This document shows, piece after piece, positions 1-7,247 of a DNA stretch of 8,770 nt (positions are counted from its first letter, which is position 1; each line of letters begins with the position of its first letter). The notes below the pieces were generated by a model. It saw nothing but the letters and a program-made list of their open reading frames with translations, made no database searches and was not told where the DNA came from. Where the stretch lies: NCBI GenBank assembly GCA_002314675.1, contig DCGZ01000083.1, positions 3,950-12,719 on the forward strand, in the 5' to 3' direction. Source of the DNA: Fibrobacter sp. UBA1765 (GTDB lineage: Bacteria; Fibrobacterota; Fibrobacteria; Fibrobacterales; Fibrobacteraceae). The position numbers were made by a program, and so were the translations under genes.

Positions 1-2
1 AA

Positions 3-15
3 GCACCGAAGGTGC
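3..15 (-). terminator. Small GC-rich hairpin downstream of the GT2 gene, possible terminator or palindromic repeat
   Basis: Perfect inverted repeat GCACC-GAA-GGTGC, 113 bp past the GT2 stop. In the transcript sense it reads GCACC-TTC-GGTGC-TT and then the window ends, so whether a U-run follows is not visible. A similar 5-bp stem with a 3-nt loop occurs at 8403-8415, so it may instead belong to a dispersed palindrome family. Confidence 0.3.
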
Positions 16-20
16 GACCT

Positions 21-125
21 GATTCCTGATTCCAATCTTCCGTCTTCCGTCTTACGTCTTACGTTTTCTGACTCCTGTTACTGACTCCTGTTTTCTGTCC
101 TCTGTCTTCTGTCCTCTTATTTCTA
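21..125. repeat. Degenerate heptamer array, left spacer
   Basis: About 15 consecutive 7-bp units in one phase: GATTCCT, GATTCCA, ATCTTCC, GTCTTCC twice-like, GTCTTAC twice, GTTTTCT, GACTCCT, then TTTTCTG, TCCTCTG, TCTTCTG, TCCTCTT. Adjacent units differ by one or two bases and the word family changes along the tract. It is pyrimidine-rich on the plus strand, hence purine-rich in the sense of the GT2 transcript whose 3' end abuts it. It fills the 127-bp spacer; I see no gene. Confidence 0.9.
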
Positions 126-127
126 AT

Positions 128-1051
128 CTACAAAATTCGCTCAGCGATTGGGTAGCTCTGTTGCTTGCGACCATTGCCATTGACCATTTCAGCCAAGAGG
201 CCAAGTGAAACAAACTGTACACCCATTACGGCAGAAAAACCAGCCAAAAGAAGGAGCGGACGCACATGAAGCGCACCAGTCTGTACCCATTCTACGGCAA
301 AGTTGCAACCGATTCCAAGACCAAGCAAAATGAAAATCAACCCGAGAACGCCAAAGAAATGCAAAGGCTTATTTGCAAACTTCTGCATAAACACTAGCGA
401 AATCAAGTCTAAAAAGCCAGACACCAATCTCGAAACACCGTATTTAGAAACGCCATGGATTCGAGCTCGATGTTCCACAGGTTTTTCGGTAACTTTGTAA
501 CCCTGCCATTTTGCCATGACAGGAATAAAGCGATGGTAGTCACCATACAAAGGAATATGCTTGACAACTGCGCTGCGGTAAGCCTTGATTCCACAGTTAA
601 AGTCATGGAGGCGCTTGCCGCAAACGGCAGAAACAGTCAAGTTGAAAAGTTTCGAGGGCCAAGTCTTGTGCCAAGGATCAAGGCGACGGATCTTCCAGCC
701 CGACACAAGGTCGTAACCTGTATTCAAGATGTCGATCATCTTTGGAATTTCGCGAGGATCATCCTGAAGGTCGCCATCAAGGGTTGCTACATAGCGCCCC
801 TTGGCTTCGGAAAAGCCAAGGGAAAGGCCTGCGGCCTTGCCACAATTGTACTGAAAGCGGAAACCACGAAGGAACGAATATTCCTTTGCAAGGTTTTCAA
901 TGACTTCCCAGGTATTGTCGCGGCTACCATCGTCAATCACAATGACTTCATAAGTCATTTGCGTAGGCCCGATGGCAGCTACGATTTCCTTGAACAGTTC
1001 TGGAAGGTTTTCTGCTTCTTCCTTGACTGGAATTACAAGACTTAAATCCAC
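128..1051 (-). CDS. Family 2 glycosyltransferase, polyprenyl-phosphate sugar synthase type (DPM1/GtrB-like)
   Basis: Probably transfers a sugar from a nucleotide sugar to a polyprenyl phosphate at the cytoplasmic membrane face, giving a lipid-linked donor. Seen in the 307 residues: an N-terminal GT-A domain opening LSLVIPVKEE, the nucleotide-binding DDGS at 40-43, a D-x-D metal site in LDGDLQDD (91-98), and the conserved RIHGVSKYG stretch (197-205) that follows the catalytic region in this family. Two hydrophobic segments follow at about 230-250 and 264-290, the usual C-terminal membrane anchor of GtrB-like members. The start is GTG at 1051, chosen because GGAAGG lies 7 nt upstream and the reading frame begins 3 nt after the stop of the DUF2723 gene, so the pair is probably co-transcribed. 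The sugar (mannose, glucose or other) cannot be read from sequence. Family assignment is strong; the precise reaction is inferred. Confidence 0.9.
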   Translation of the reverse strand: MDLSLVIPVKEEAENLPELFKEIVAAIGPTQMTYEVIVIDDGSRDNTWEVIENLAKEYSFLRGFRFQYNCGKAAGLSLGFSEAKGRYVATLDGDLQDDPREIPKMIDILNTGYDLVSGWKIRRLDPWHKTWPSKLFNLTVSAVCGKRLHDFNCGIKAYRSAVVKHIPLYGDYHRFIPVMAKWQGYKVTEKPVEHRARIHGVSKYGVSRLVSGFLDLISLVFMQKFANKPLHFFGVLGLIFILLGLGIGCNFAVEWVQTGALHVRPLLLLAGFSAVMGVQFVSLGLLAEMVNGNGRKQQSYPIAERIL

Positions 1052-1054
1052 GAG

Positions 1055-4000
1055 TTAACCTTCCACAACAGTCTTTGTAGATTCTTCCGCAGCTTCCGCT
1101 GGTGCTTCAGAAACAGGTTCTACTTCAGGGACAATGGTCAAGGAATCAGGCATGCGGCTTGCATCCTTGACGGCATTTTCCAAGCGAGCACGGCCACCCT
1201 GGTCGTATGCAGGAATAGCTTCCAAGCCACGGTTTGCAACTTCGATAGCCTTTGCCTTGTCGCCAGAGCCCTGGTAAACAAAGCTTGCAGCCCAGTACAC
1301 GCGCCATTCTTCGGGGAACTGCTTAATGCCGAGGTCAAGATACTTGATTGCGCGGGTTGCAAGGGAATCGATCTTTTGCTTGTTTGCGGCCGTATAAGGC
1401 TTGGAACGAAGATCTGCAATTTCATCACGAATCTTGAAGGAAACCTGCAAGTAGAGAGAAACATAGCTCGAAAGCAAGCGAGAGGTTTCGTCATTGATAT
1501 ATGCAGTACCATCGCCAAGGCCACGATACTTGTAAACACTGTCAATCAAGGCCATCGTACGGACAGCGTCGAATTCGTTCTGCTTTGGAGTCAAGTCTCC
1601 ACGCTTCAGGTCATAAATCATGCCTTCCTGGACCATGTACTTTTCAAGGCCAAGGAAGTTAGAGGAACCTACAGTCGTAGAGAAATGGAGCGGACGGTCA
1701 AGATTCTGCAAGGCAAGGTCAAGGACAAGCTTGTGCTGTGTAAGCATCAAGCCACCGCGATTCTTGCTAGCCCATGTTCTAAAGGAATCCCAAACCTGGT
1801 AATGGGACTTGAATGCGTAAAGGAGATTCTTGTCTGAAGAGGAATCTGCTTCCATTTCCTGGATTCTCTTTTCGAGCCTTGGCATAAGCTTTTCAGCCTG
1901 AGCTACCCAAGTTTGAATGTAGTGGTTAGGATTCTTGCCATAGTCACCTTCAAGAACCATGTCGCTATCAATGGTCTTGTGGTTGTAACTAAGCTTGAGC
2001 TTTGGCTCGTTATCAAGAATCTGCTTAATGTACCAGTCCGTGTTGCCAAGAGAAAGGTTAACAACGCGCACGTCCTTGCGAACACCGGCAACTTCCTGAG
2101 CAAACCAGAGCGGGAACGTATCGTTATCGCCGTTCGTAAAGAGGATTGCATTCGGGCGGCAGCTATTGAGCAAGTTGTATGCGTAGTCCCATGGAACCCA
2201 AAGGCCGGAACGGTCATGTTCCGTGTAGTTCGAAATGCATGGAACAGCAAAAGAAAGGATAGCAAGGGCAGCAGCAAGCGGCATTGCAAGGGCAGCAACA
2301 TGAGCAGCGACAAGCCACACAAGAATGCCAGCGCCAATACCGAACATCACACTCATAAAGATGAATGCCGGAGTATAGAAGTAGTCACGTTCACGAACTT
2401 CCAGGTGAACTGGTTCCGGGAACGGAGGATTCTGGCCATTACGACGGTAAGCGTTTTCGATCAATGTCCAGGTCTGCCAAGCAGGTTCATTCTGGGCAGC
2501 ACGCAAGCGGGCTTCAGCAGAAGCGATTGCAGCGGCATCGTTTCTGTTCTGAGCACTTTCAAGAGCGTACTGGGCATTAGCAATTGCCTGGCGAGCATCG
2601 ATAAGCTTGTTCGGGTCAGGGACTGCACCAACCTTCACGCCACTTGCATTAAGGTCGCTTACCACGCGGGTCATTGTACTTACCCAATAATCACGGTCCC
2701 TGCTTTCCATGCGAGTGCCATCGGCAAAGTTAATGTAGAAGAGCAAGCCAAGGGAGCAAAGGCCATAGAGTACAGAAATAAAGACACCATACTTTTTGTG
2801 GCGACGATAAGAATAAACGCACACGGCAATCAAGAGACCATTGAAAATGGCGAACCAAACAAACTGGAAGCCATACTGGTCACCCATCGCAGACATCTGT
2901 GTCGGGAACTTAAAGCCCAAGCGTTCAAGCGGAGCATTGTCCTGCGCATCGAAGGTATAAAGGCCACCGTAAGAATTGACTTCACCGACCTTGAACGGCA
3001 GGTACTGTGCAATCTGGTATCCGCCATAGCCCATGTGCGGGAAGCTTAGGAACTGGTGGAATACATTGGAACGGCGGTAGAAAGCACGGCTGATCATGCT
3101 TTCGGAACCATACTGCTTACGTTCAATAAAGTTATTGAACGAAACCCAGTTTTCATCCTTGAACAAGTTACCAAGCTGCAAGTTGCCCTGTTCGTCACGA
3201 ATATTGATTTCAGGGTCGTTTTCATCGATAATCGGGTTAAGTTCAGAACGAATAGGAATGTAAAGATGGGTGCTGTAGCCGACAAGAGCAAAGAACGCAA
3301 ATGCTAAAGAAAGGCGAATCGCATGCTGCATGCGAACATTGAACGGCTTTACCACGGTAAGAATTGCCAAAACAACAAGCATTACCAGGGAAATCTCGAT
3401 GAATGCAGAAACCATGTAGATTACGGAGCAAAGGAGCGTTCCTGTAACCCAGACAGGCCAGCGTTCAACAATTTTCTTTGGTTCTGCAAGGAGCAAAAGA
3501 ACGAACACTGCTGGCACGGTAAGCATTGTATAAAGATGCGCACCGACACCAAGGAATGCGATATAGCAAATGAAAATAAGAATGCGATCGGCACGTTCTT
3601 CTTCGTGGCGGCGGTCATACCAGACTAGGCCAAGGTAAGAAACCAAAAGCAAAATGAACATGGCAAGGCCATAAACTTCCGCTTCTACTGCATTGAACCA
3701 GAATGTGTCGGAGAATGTAAGAAGGAAGCCAGAAACAAGGCCTGCTGCCACAAGGGAAGCCGTACGGATTGCCGGAGAAAGCTTTTCCTTGAGTGAATCC
3801 TTAGAAAGGATCTTTGCAAGGAAATCCCAGGCAAAAAGAGCCGCTATATAAACCGTTGCCGCAGAACTTACCACAGAAATGTAGTTCACGCGCTTTGCAA
3901 TTTCTTCTACCATCGGCAAAAGTACAATTACTGCACGGGCAAAGAATACAAAGAACGGGGTTCCAGGAGGGTGAGGAATACCGAGAGTATTTGCGCAAGC

Positions 4001-4123
4001 TACAAATTCACCACAGTCCCAAAAGCTCACTGTCGGAGCCATGGTCATTGCGTAAACAATTAAAGCAACCAGGCAAGTAAAGCCCGCTGTAAGGTGTTTG
4101 GCTAAACGTTCAGAAATTTTCAC
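1055..4123 (-). CDS. DUF2723 (TMEM260-like) multi-pass membrane protein, putative GT-C glycosyltransferase
   Basis: A 1022-residue integral membrane protein. The N-terminus carries the DUF2723 signature: a first membrane span (about 12-30), then APTVSFWDCGEF with D36 and E39, and GIPHPPGTPFF (48-58), acidic residues where GT-C enzymes place catalytic loops. Further spans appear at about 56-70, 82-105, 122-136, 150-168, 181-213, 226-258, 271-290, 420-438 and 447-465, then two more at 584-605 and 607-630. A soluble part follows with the motif TNGDNDTFPLWFAQEVAG (663-680), typical of long bacterial members, then a TPR-like helical pair at about 922-972 and an acidic Pro/Ala/Glu tail. The human relative TMEM260 is a protein O-mannosyltransferase (established knowledge), so a lipid-sugar-dependent transferase role is inferred, strengthened by the adjacent GT2 gene. 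The GTG start overlaps the nusB stop (GTGA) and has a near-ideal GGAGGT 5 nt upstream. An Ala-rich insertion lies at 483-574. Confidence 0.88.
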   Translation of the reverse strand: MKISERLAKHLTAGFTCLVALIVYAMTMAPTVSFWDCGEFVACANTLGIPHPPGTPFFVFFARAVIVLLPMVEEIAKRVNYISVVSSAATVYIAALFAWDFLAKILSKDSLKEKLSPAIRTASLVAAGLVSGFLLTFSDTFWFNAVEAEVYGLAMFILLLVSYLGLVWYDRRHEEERADRILIFICYIAFLGVGAHLYTMLTVPAVFVLLLLAEPKKIVERWPVWVTGTLLCSVIYMVSAFIEISLVMLVVLAILTVVKPFNVRMQHAIRLSLAFAFFALVGYSTHLYIPIRSELNPIIDENDPEINIRDEQGNLQLGNLFKDENWVSFNNFIERKQYGSESMISRAFYRRSNVFHQFLSFPHMGYGGYQIAQYLPFKVGEVNSYGGLYTFDAQDNAPLERLGFKFPTQMSAMGDQYGFQFVWFAIFNGLLIAVCVYSYRRHKKYGVFISVLYGLCSLGLLFYINFADGTRMESRDRDYWVSTMTRVVSDLNASGVKVGAVPDPNKLIDARQAIANAQYALESAQNRNDAAAIASAEARLRAAQNEPAWQTWTLIENAYRRNGQNPPFPEPVHLEVRERDYFYTPAFIFMSVMFGIGAGILVWLVAAHVAALAMPLAAALAILSFAVPCISNYTEHDRSGLWVPWDYAYNLLNSCRPNAILFTNGDNDTFPLWFAQEVAGVRKDVRVVNLSLGNTDWYIKQILDNEPKLKLSYNHKTIDSDMVLEGDYGKNPNHYIQTWVAQAEKLMPRLEKRIQEMEADSSSDKNLLYAFKSHYQVWDSFRTWASKNRGGLMLTQHKLVLDLALQNLDRPLHFSTTVGSSNFLGLEKYMVQEGMIYDLKRGDLTPKQNEFDAVRTMALIDSVYKYRGLGDGTAYINDETSRLLSSYVSLYLQVSFKIRDEIADLRSKPYTAANKQKIDSLATRAIKYLDLGIKQFPEEWRVYWAASFVYQGSGDKAKAIEVANRGLEAIPAYDQGGRARLENAVKDASRMPDSLTIVPEVEPVSEAPAEAAEESTKTVVEG
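1059..1064 (-). promoter_or_regulatory. Ribosome binding site of the GT2 gene
   Basis: Minus-strand GGAAGG, 7 nt before the GTG at 1051 and within the last codons of the DUF2723 gene. It supports the GTG start and co-translation of the pair. Confidence 0.75.
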
Positions 4124-4548
4124 TTATTACCTCCGAGCATGCCACGGGATTCTGCGAAACCGTTCAAAATGCCATTAATAAAAGAAGATGATTCTTCCAT
4201 GCTATACTTCTTTGCAATCTGCATAGCTTCTGTCATCACGACCTTGACCGGAGTATCCTTGTAAAGCATTTCTGCAAGGGCGGAGCGCAACACGCAAAGG
4301 TCTACAATTGCCATACGTTCAATGGACCATGTAGCAGACAAAGAAGAAATGATTTCATCGATTTCAGCACGATGTTCCTGGACAAGGTCTACAAGGGACA
4401 TGCCAAAAGACTGCATATTCTTTTCGATAGGCTGACTTTCAAGCACGCCAGGGAGACATTCGCCTGCAGTACCGGAAGTAACTTCCATAGAATAAAGGAG
4501 TTGCATCGCAAAAACGCGAGCTGGACGTTTGCTATTATTCTGTTCCAT
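4120..4548 (-). CDS. nusB: Transcription antitermination factor NusB
   Basis: NusB binds boxA RNA together with ribosomal protein S10 (NusE) and supports processive transcription of rRNA operons in the cytoplasm. The 142-residue product has family length and an all-helical look. The Arg-rich N-terminus KRPARVFAMQLLYSMEV (7-23) matches the boxA-binding helix, and the C-terminal half carries the family landmarks W74, R78, D83, LRSALAEM (87-94), VMTEAMQIAKKYS (104-116) and FINGILNG (123-130). The ATG at 4548 fits the N-terminal alignment but has no Shine-Dalgarno sequence; the 13 nt upstream are pyrimidine- and AT-rich. It is the first gene of a unit with the DUF2723 and GT2 genes, joined to the former by a 4-bp stop/start overlap. 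A nusB next to ribH is also seen in E. coli and other bacteria, but here a 200-bp repeat-filled spacer separates them. Confidence 0.95.
   Translation of the reverse strand: MEQNNSKRPARVFAMQLLYSMEVTSGTAGECLPGVLESQPIEKNMQSFGMSLVDLVQEHRAEIDEIISSLSATWSIERMAIVDLCVLRSALAEMLYKDTPVKVVMTEAMQIAKKYSMEESSSFINGILNGFAESRGMLGGNK
4129..4134 (-). promoter_or_regulatory. Strong ribosome binding site of the DUF2723 gene
   Basis: Read on the minus strand this is GGAGGT, 5 nt before the GTG start at 4123 and inside the 3' end of nusB. It decides the GTG start and indicates coupled translation of nusB and the DUF2723 gene. Confidence 0.9.
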
Positions 4549-4564
4549 AATTATTCAGAAGACA

Positions 4565-4634
4565 GATCCAAGATCAAGACGCAAGATGCAAGAACATTGT
4601 AGAGATTAGAAACTAGAAATTAGAGGTTAGCGAA
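4565..4634. repeat. Heptamer arrays upstream of nusB
   Basis: Two runs: GATCCAA, GATCAA (6 bp), GACGCAA, GATGCAA at 4565-4591, then five TAG-initial units TAGAGAT, TAGAAAC, TAGAAAT, TAGAGGT, TAGCGAA at 4600-4634. Purine-rich on the plus strand, hence pyrimidine-rich in the nusB mRNA sense. The 19 bp at 4569-4587 recur inverted at 8671-8689. Confidence 0.9.
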
Positions 4635-4647
4635 ATACTAATTTCAA
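4619..4647 (-). promoter_or_regulatory. Candidate sigma-70 type promoter for nusB-DUF2723-GT2
   Basis: On the minus strand TTGAAA (4647-4642), a 17-bp spacer, then TCTAAT (4624-4619), a 5/6 match to TATAAT with ideal spacing. The -10 hexamer lies inside a heptamer array whose neighbouring units give similar hexamers every 7 bp. A start near 4612 would leave a leader of about 64 nt. Inferred from consensus only. Confidence 0.4.
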
Positions 4648-4703
4648 ACACCCAATTTTTCTAGATTCAGACTTTTAGCCGCTAAAGCTCAACTATAAGC
4701 AAG
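4635..4703. other. Unique core of the ribH-nusB spacer
   Basis: Sixty-nine bp without heptamer structure, between the two arrays of this spacer. It holds the candidate nusB -35 box and a weak 5-bp AT-rich hairpin (TTTAG-CCG-CTAAA, 4674-4686). I see no open reading frame or known RNA. Confidence 0.5.
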
Positions 4704-4745
4704 CATCTTTCGTCTTTCGTCTCTCGTCTCTCGTCTAATTCCTCT
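4704..4745. repeat. Heptamer array immediately downstream of ribH
   Basis: Six units in phase: CATCTTT, CGTCTTT, CGTCTCT, CGTCTCT, CGTCTAA, TTCCTCT. It ends 3 bp from the ribH stop. Pyrimidine-rich on the plus strand, purine-rich in the ribH transcript sense (GACGAGA words). The 12 bp at 4727-4738 recur inverted at 8389-8400. Confidence 0.9.
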
Positions 4746-4748
4746 AGT

Positions 4749-5222
4749 TTAAATTTCCTTGTACAAGTTCACAAGTTCAACCGCACTCTGGGCAACGTCT
4801 GCACCCTTGTTGCCAGCCTTTAAGCCCGCACGATTCATGGCCTGTTCAACGGTATCAGTAGTAAGAACACCGAATAATACAGGAATCTTGCCTTCGGCAG
4901 CAATGCTTGCAATGCCAGATGTAGTTGCATTGACAACAGCGTCATAATGGCTTGTTTCACCACGAATCACGGCACCAAGTGCAAGAACAGCATCAACCTT
5001 GCCAGAATCTGCAAAGCGACGGCATACGCCAGGGATTTCAAAGGAACCCGGAACCTGAACGACTGTAATATCGTCATCGTTCACGCCAAGAGCCTTGAGG
5101 CGGTCTACAGCACCCTTTACAAGGCCGTCTGTTACGAATTCATTGAAACGTGCAGTCACGATAGCGTAACGCTGACCAGCACCATTCAAGCTTGTTTCGA
5201 TTTTCTTCATAGTATCATCCAT
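4749..5222 (-). CDS. ribH: 6,7-dimethyl-8-ribityllumazine synthase
   Basis: Catalyses the penultimate step of riboflavin synthesis, condensing 5-amino-6-ribitylamino-uracil with 3,4-dihydroxy-2-butanone 4-phosphate; family members assemble as pentamers or 60-mers. In the 157 residues I see RFNEF (25-29), the substrate loop PGSFEIP (58-64), GAVIRGETSHYD (83-94) with the general-base His at 92, FGVLTTD (117-123), and the phosphate-contacting Arg131 followed by NKGADVAQSAVEL. Length is normal. Two starts are possible. ATG 5222 has no ribosome-binding site; ATG 5210 (giving MKKIETSLNG, 153 residues) has GGATGAT just upstream and matches the usual family N-terminus, so I favour 5210 as the true start. 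The gene follows ribBA by 30 bp and is the last gene of the riboflavin block. Confidence 0.96.
   Translation of the reverse strand: MDDTMKKIETSLNGAGQRYAIVTARFNEFVTDGLVKGAVDRLKALGVNDDDITVVQVPGSFEIPGVCRRFADSGKVDAVLALGAVIRGETSHYDAVVNATTSGIASIAAEGKIPVLFGVLTTDTVEQAMNRAGLKAGNKGADVAQSAVELVNLYKEI
5214..5220 (-). promoter_or_regulatory. Possible ribosome binding site favouring the internal ribH start at 5210
   Basis: Minus-strand GGATGAT ends 3 nt before ATG 5210 (GGA core 7 nt away). The upstream ATG at 5222 has no comparable site, so this supports MKKIETSLNG as the real N-terminus. Confidence 0.5.
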
Positions 5223-5252
5223 AACTGTAATTACAATTCTAAATCCTAGCCA

Positions 5253-6464
5253 CTAGTTTTTTTCATCTAAATTCAACATGTGCCCCATCTTTTCCTTTTT
5301 GGTCTTAAGGTAAAAGCGGTCTTCCTTTGTAGCCGGAATTTCAATCGGCACGCGTTCCACAATCTTTAAGCCATAGCCACTTACGCCGTGAATCTTGCTT
5401 GGATTGTTCGTAAGCAAGCGCATTTCGCGAACGCCAAGGTCAAGCAAAATCTGAGCGCCAATGCCATAGTCGCGCAAATCGGACTTAAACCCAAGGTGGT
5501 GGTTGGCTTCAACAGTGTCAAGGCCCTTTTCTTGCAATTCATAGGCGCGGAGCTTGTTGCAAAGGCCAATGCCACGGCCTTCCTGGCCACGCATGTAAAG
5601 CAACACGCCACCGTTTTCGCCAATGAACTTCATGGCAGAAGCAAGCTGTTCACCACAGTCGCAACGCTTAGAGCCAAACACATCGCCAGTCAGGCATTCG
5701 CTATGAACACGCACATAGACAGGCTTTGAAAAATCAGGATCCCCCGCAACAAATGCGACATGTTCAACACCATCGGTAACGCTGCGGTAACCGTAAGCCT
5801 TGAACTGTCCATACTTAGTCGGCACGTTCGGTGCGGCAACTCGTTCTACGAGTTTTTCCTTGCGAAGGCGGAATTCGATAAGATCCTTGATAGAAATAAT
5901 CTTTAAACCAAATTCCTTTGCGACTTCCTTAAGTTGCGGAAGACGGGCCATAGTGCCGTCTTCATTCATAATTTCAATAAGGGCTGCCGCCGGACGGAGC
6001 CCCGCAAGGCGCATGAGGTCTACAGAAGCTTCCGTATGGCCAGCACGGCGAAGAACGCCTTCGTCTTGTGCGTAAAGCGGAGAAATATGACCCGGACGGC
6101 CAAAATCGCTAGGCTTGGAATTTGGATCTGCAAGGGCCAGGATTGTTGCTGCACGATCATGAGCTGAAACACCAGTTGTGCAACCTTCAATCTTATCTAC
6201 CATGATGGTAAACGGAGTTCCAAGGATGGAAGTATTTTCAGAAGTCTGCCTAGTAAGATTCAATTCATGGCAACGGGAAATCGGAAGTGGAGCGCAAAGT
6301 ACGCCACGACCGTTCTTAAGCATAAAGTTCACCTTTTCTGGGGTAATCTTTTCTGCGGCAATAACAAAGTCGCCTTCATTTTCGCGATCCTCGTCATCAA
6401 CTACAATCAGGAACTTGCCCTGCTTAAGGTCTTCCAAGCCTTCTTCAATTGTATTCAATTCCAT
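5253..6464 (-). CDS. ribBA: Bifunctional 3,4-dihydroxy-2-butanone-4-phosphate synthase / GTP cyclohydrolase II
   Basis: Supplies both precursors of riboflavin. The N-terminal RibB domain (about 1-200) turns ribulose 5-phosphate into dihydroxybutanone phosphate; it carries [10 protein letters not shown] (23-32), [10 protein letters not shown] (96-105), [10 protein letters not shown] (121-130) and [12 protein letters not shown] (139-150), the metal and substrate residues. The C-terminal RibA domain (about 205-403) opens GTP; it has the zinc triad Cys257, Cys268 and Cys270 in [20 protein letters not shown], then [11 protein letters not shown] (291-301), DYGIGAQIL (332-340) and LTNNPSKI (351-358). 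Both active sites look complete, and 403 residues is normal for the fusion. ATG 6464 has AGGTG 7 nt upstream, overlapping the TAG of ribE, so translation is probably coupled to ribE. Cytoplasmic enzyme. Confidence 0.97.
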   Translation of the reverse strand: MELNTIEEGLEDLKQGKFLIVVDDEDRENEGDFVIAAEKITPEKVNFMLKNGRGVLCAPLPISRCHELNLTRQTSENTSILGTPFTIMVDKIEGCTTGVSAHDRAATILALADPNSKPSDFGRPGHISPLYAQDEGVLRRAGHTEASVDLMRLAGLRPAAALIEIMNEDGTMARLPQLKEVAKEFGLKIISIKDLIEFRLRKEKLVERVAAPNVPTKYGQFKAYGYRSVTDGVEHVAFVAGDPDFSKPVYVRVHSECLTGDVFGSKRCDCGEQLASAMKFIGENGGVLLYMRGQEGRGIGLCNKLRAYELQEKGLDTVEANHHLGFKSDLRDYGIGAQILLDLGVREMRLLTNNPSKIHGVSGYGLKIVERVPIEIPATKEDRFYLKTKKEKMGHMLNLDEKN

Positions 6465-6471
6465 ACCAACA

Positions 6472-6476
6472 CACCT
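6472..6476 (-). promoter_or_regulatory. Ribosome binding site of ribBA
   Basis: Minus-strand AGGTG, 7 nt before ATG 6464; its first two bases belong to the TAG stop codon of ribE, so a ribosome finishing ribE stops on it. Confidence 0.7.
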
Positions 6477-7152
6477 ATTTCTTTAAAATTGCACGCAAGT
6501 ATTCCGCAGCAGAAGCTCCTTCCGGGAGAACTGCTCCCGAAGCTTCCTTGCAAACTTCACTAAAAATGCCGCTCAAGTAATTTTCCATGTACTTGCCGAG
6601 CATGTCCACTTCAACATTTACCTTTGTCCCTGGAACCCACAAGCTTAAATTGGTTCGTTCCAGGGTTTCTGGGATTATGCAAACACGAATAGTTTCTGCA
6701 AACTTTTCTGCAACCGTAAGGCTAATACCGTTCAAGGCAATGGAGCCTCGCCTAATTATATAGCGCATCAGGTCATGCGGTATCTTCAAATCAACTTCAA
6801 CACCGGTTTCACGAGGGGTAACGGCAACAACTTCAGCAACGGAATCCACGTGGCCCATTACAAAATGGCCTCCAAGGAATGAATCTGCGCTGCATGCCTT
6901 TTCAAGGTTTACGACCTTGCCCACCAGCACATTGCCAAAGGTTGTGTTGGCTAAAGTCTGGTGCATCAGGCAAAAACGGGCCACATCGCCACTGGAGCTT
7001 TCAATAGTCAGGCAAACACCATCGTTTGCAATGCTATCGCCAAGGCTGCAATTTTCAAAGAAGCCCGGTGCAGAAACTTCCATGGTAAGGGCATCGCCAC
7101 GCATTTCTGCCTTGACAACTTTACCAGTCTTTTGAATGATACCTGTAAACAT
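6475..7152 (-). CDS. ribE: Riboflavin synthase, alpha chain
   Basis: Dismutates two molecules of 6,7-dimethyl-8-ribityllumazine into riboflavin and the pyrimidine that re-enters at RibH. The 225 residues show the expected tandem lumazine-binding barrels: MFTGIIQ at the N-terminus (the start is fixed by this motif), DGVCLTI (44-50) in barrel one, [12 protein letters not shown] (94-105) opening barrel two, NGISLTV (141-147), and [10 protein letters not shown] (161-170) before [16 protein letters not shown]. The last ~25 residues (about 200-225) are the less conserved tail. In barrel one the usual E-T-L is Q-T-L (65-67) and the usual N-G-V is D-G-V, small departures from the commonest pattern. 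It is first in the ribE-ribBA-ribH run. Upstream SD is poor (GGGCGC directly before ATG). In E. coli the same enzyme is called RibC or RibE depending on the naming scheme. Confidence 0.96.
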   Translation of the reverse strand: MFTGIIQKTGKVVKAEMRGDALTMEVSAPGFFENCSLGDSIANDGVCLTIESSSGDVARFCLMHQTLANTTFGNVLVGKVVNLEKACSADSFLGGHFVMGHVDSVAEVVAVTPRETGVEVDLKIPHDLMRYIIRRGSIALNGISLTVAEKFAETIRVCIIPETLERTNLSLWVPGTKVNVEVDMLGKYMENYLSGIFSEVCKEASGAVLPEGASAAEYLRAILKK

Positions 7153-7186
7153 GCGCCCAAATTTAGAAAATTACGATTGTCCAATT

Positions 7187-7203
7187 TTGGGAGTTTCTCC
7201 TAA
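7187..7203 (-). promoter_or_regulatory. Short hairpin in the putative ribE leader
   Basis: TTGGGAG-TTT-CTCCTAA on the plus strand, an inverted repeat of seven positions with one wobble/mismatch and a 3-nt loop. In the mRNA sense it lies about 35-50 nt before the ribE ATG. It is not followed by a T-run. It could be an operator or leader structure, or chance; it does not resemble an FMN riboswitch. Confidence 0.3.
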
Positions 7204-7217
7204 AAGAGCTTATTCTT

Positions 7218-7247
7218 AGAATATTTATAGGCAGTTTTTTATGGCAA
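7218..7247 (-). promoter_or_regulatory. Candidate sigma-70 type promoter for ribE-ribBA-ribH
   Basis: On the minus strand TTGCCA (7247-7242) is followed, after an 18-bp AT-rich spacer, by TATTCT (7223-7218); matches to TTGACA and TATAAT are 5/6 and 4/6. A start near 7211 would give a leader of about 58 nt. Consensus matching only; such hexamers also arise by chance in AT-rich DNA. Confidence 0.35.

Noticed and set aside
455..1045. Plus-strand open reading frame of 196 codons opposite the GT2 gene
   Set aside because: It lies entirely inside a well-supported glycosyltransferase gene, has no domain and no clear ribosome binding site.
1913..3049. Long plus-strand open reading frame of 378 codons antisense to the DUF2723 gene
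   Set aside because: The opposite frame encodes a complete, motif-bearing membrane protein with a strong SD. The antisense product has no recognisable domain and an Arg/Val/His-rich composition typical of shadow frames.
4674..4686. Intrinsic terminator after ribH
   Set aside because: The stem is only 5 AT-rich base pairs and no T-run follows in the transcript sense.
5226..5235. Perfect 10-bp palindrome TGTAATTACA in the ribBA-ribH spacer
   Set aside because: Too short and AT-rich to claim as an operator; no second copy near another gene start.
5563..5595. Extra Gly in the GTP cyclohydrolase II motif [11 protein letters not shown] compared with the [10 protein letters not shown] form
   Set aside because: The Gly-containing form is a familiar natural variant (similar to RGHEGRGIG in actinobacterial enzymes), so it is not unusual.
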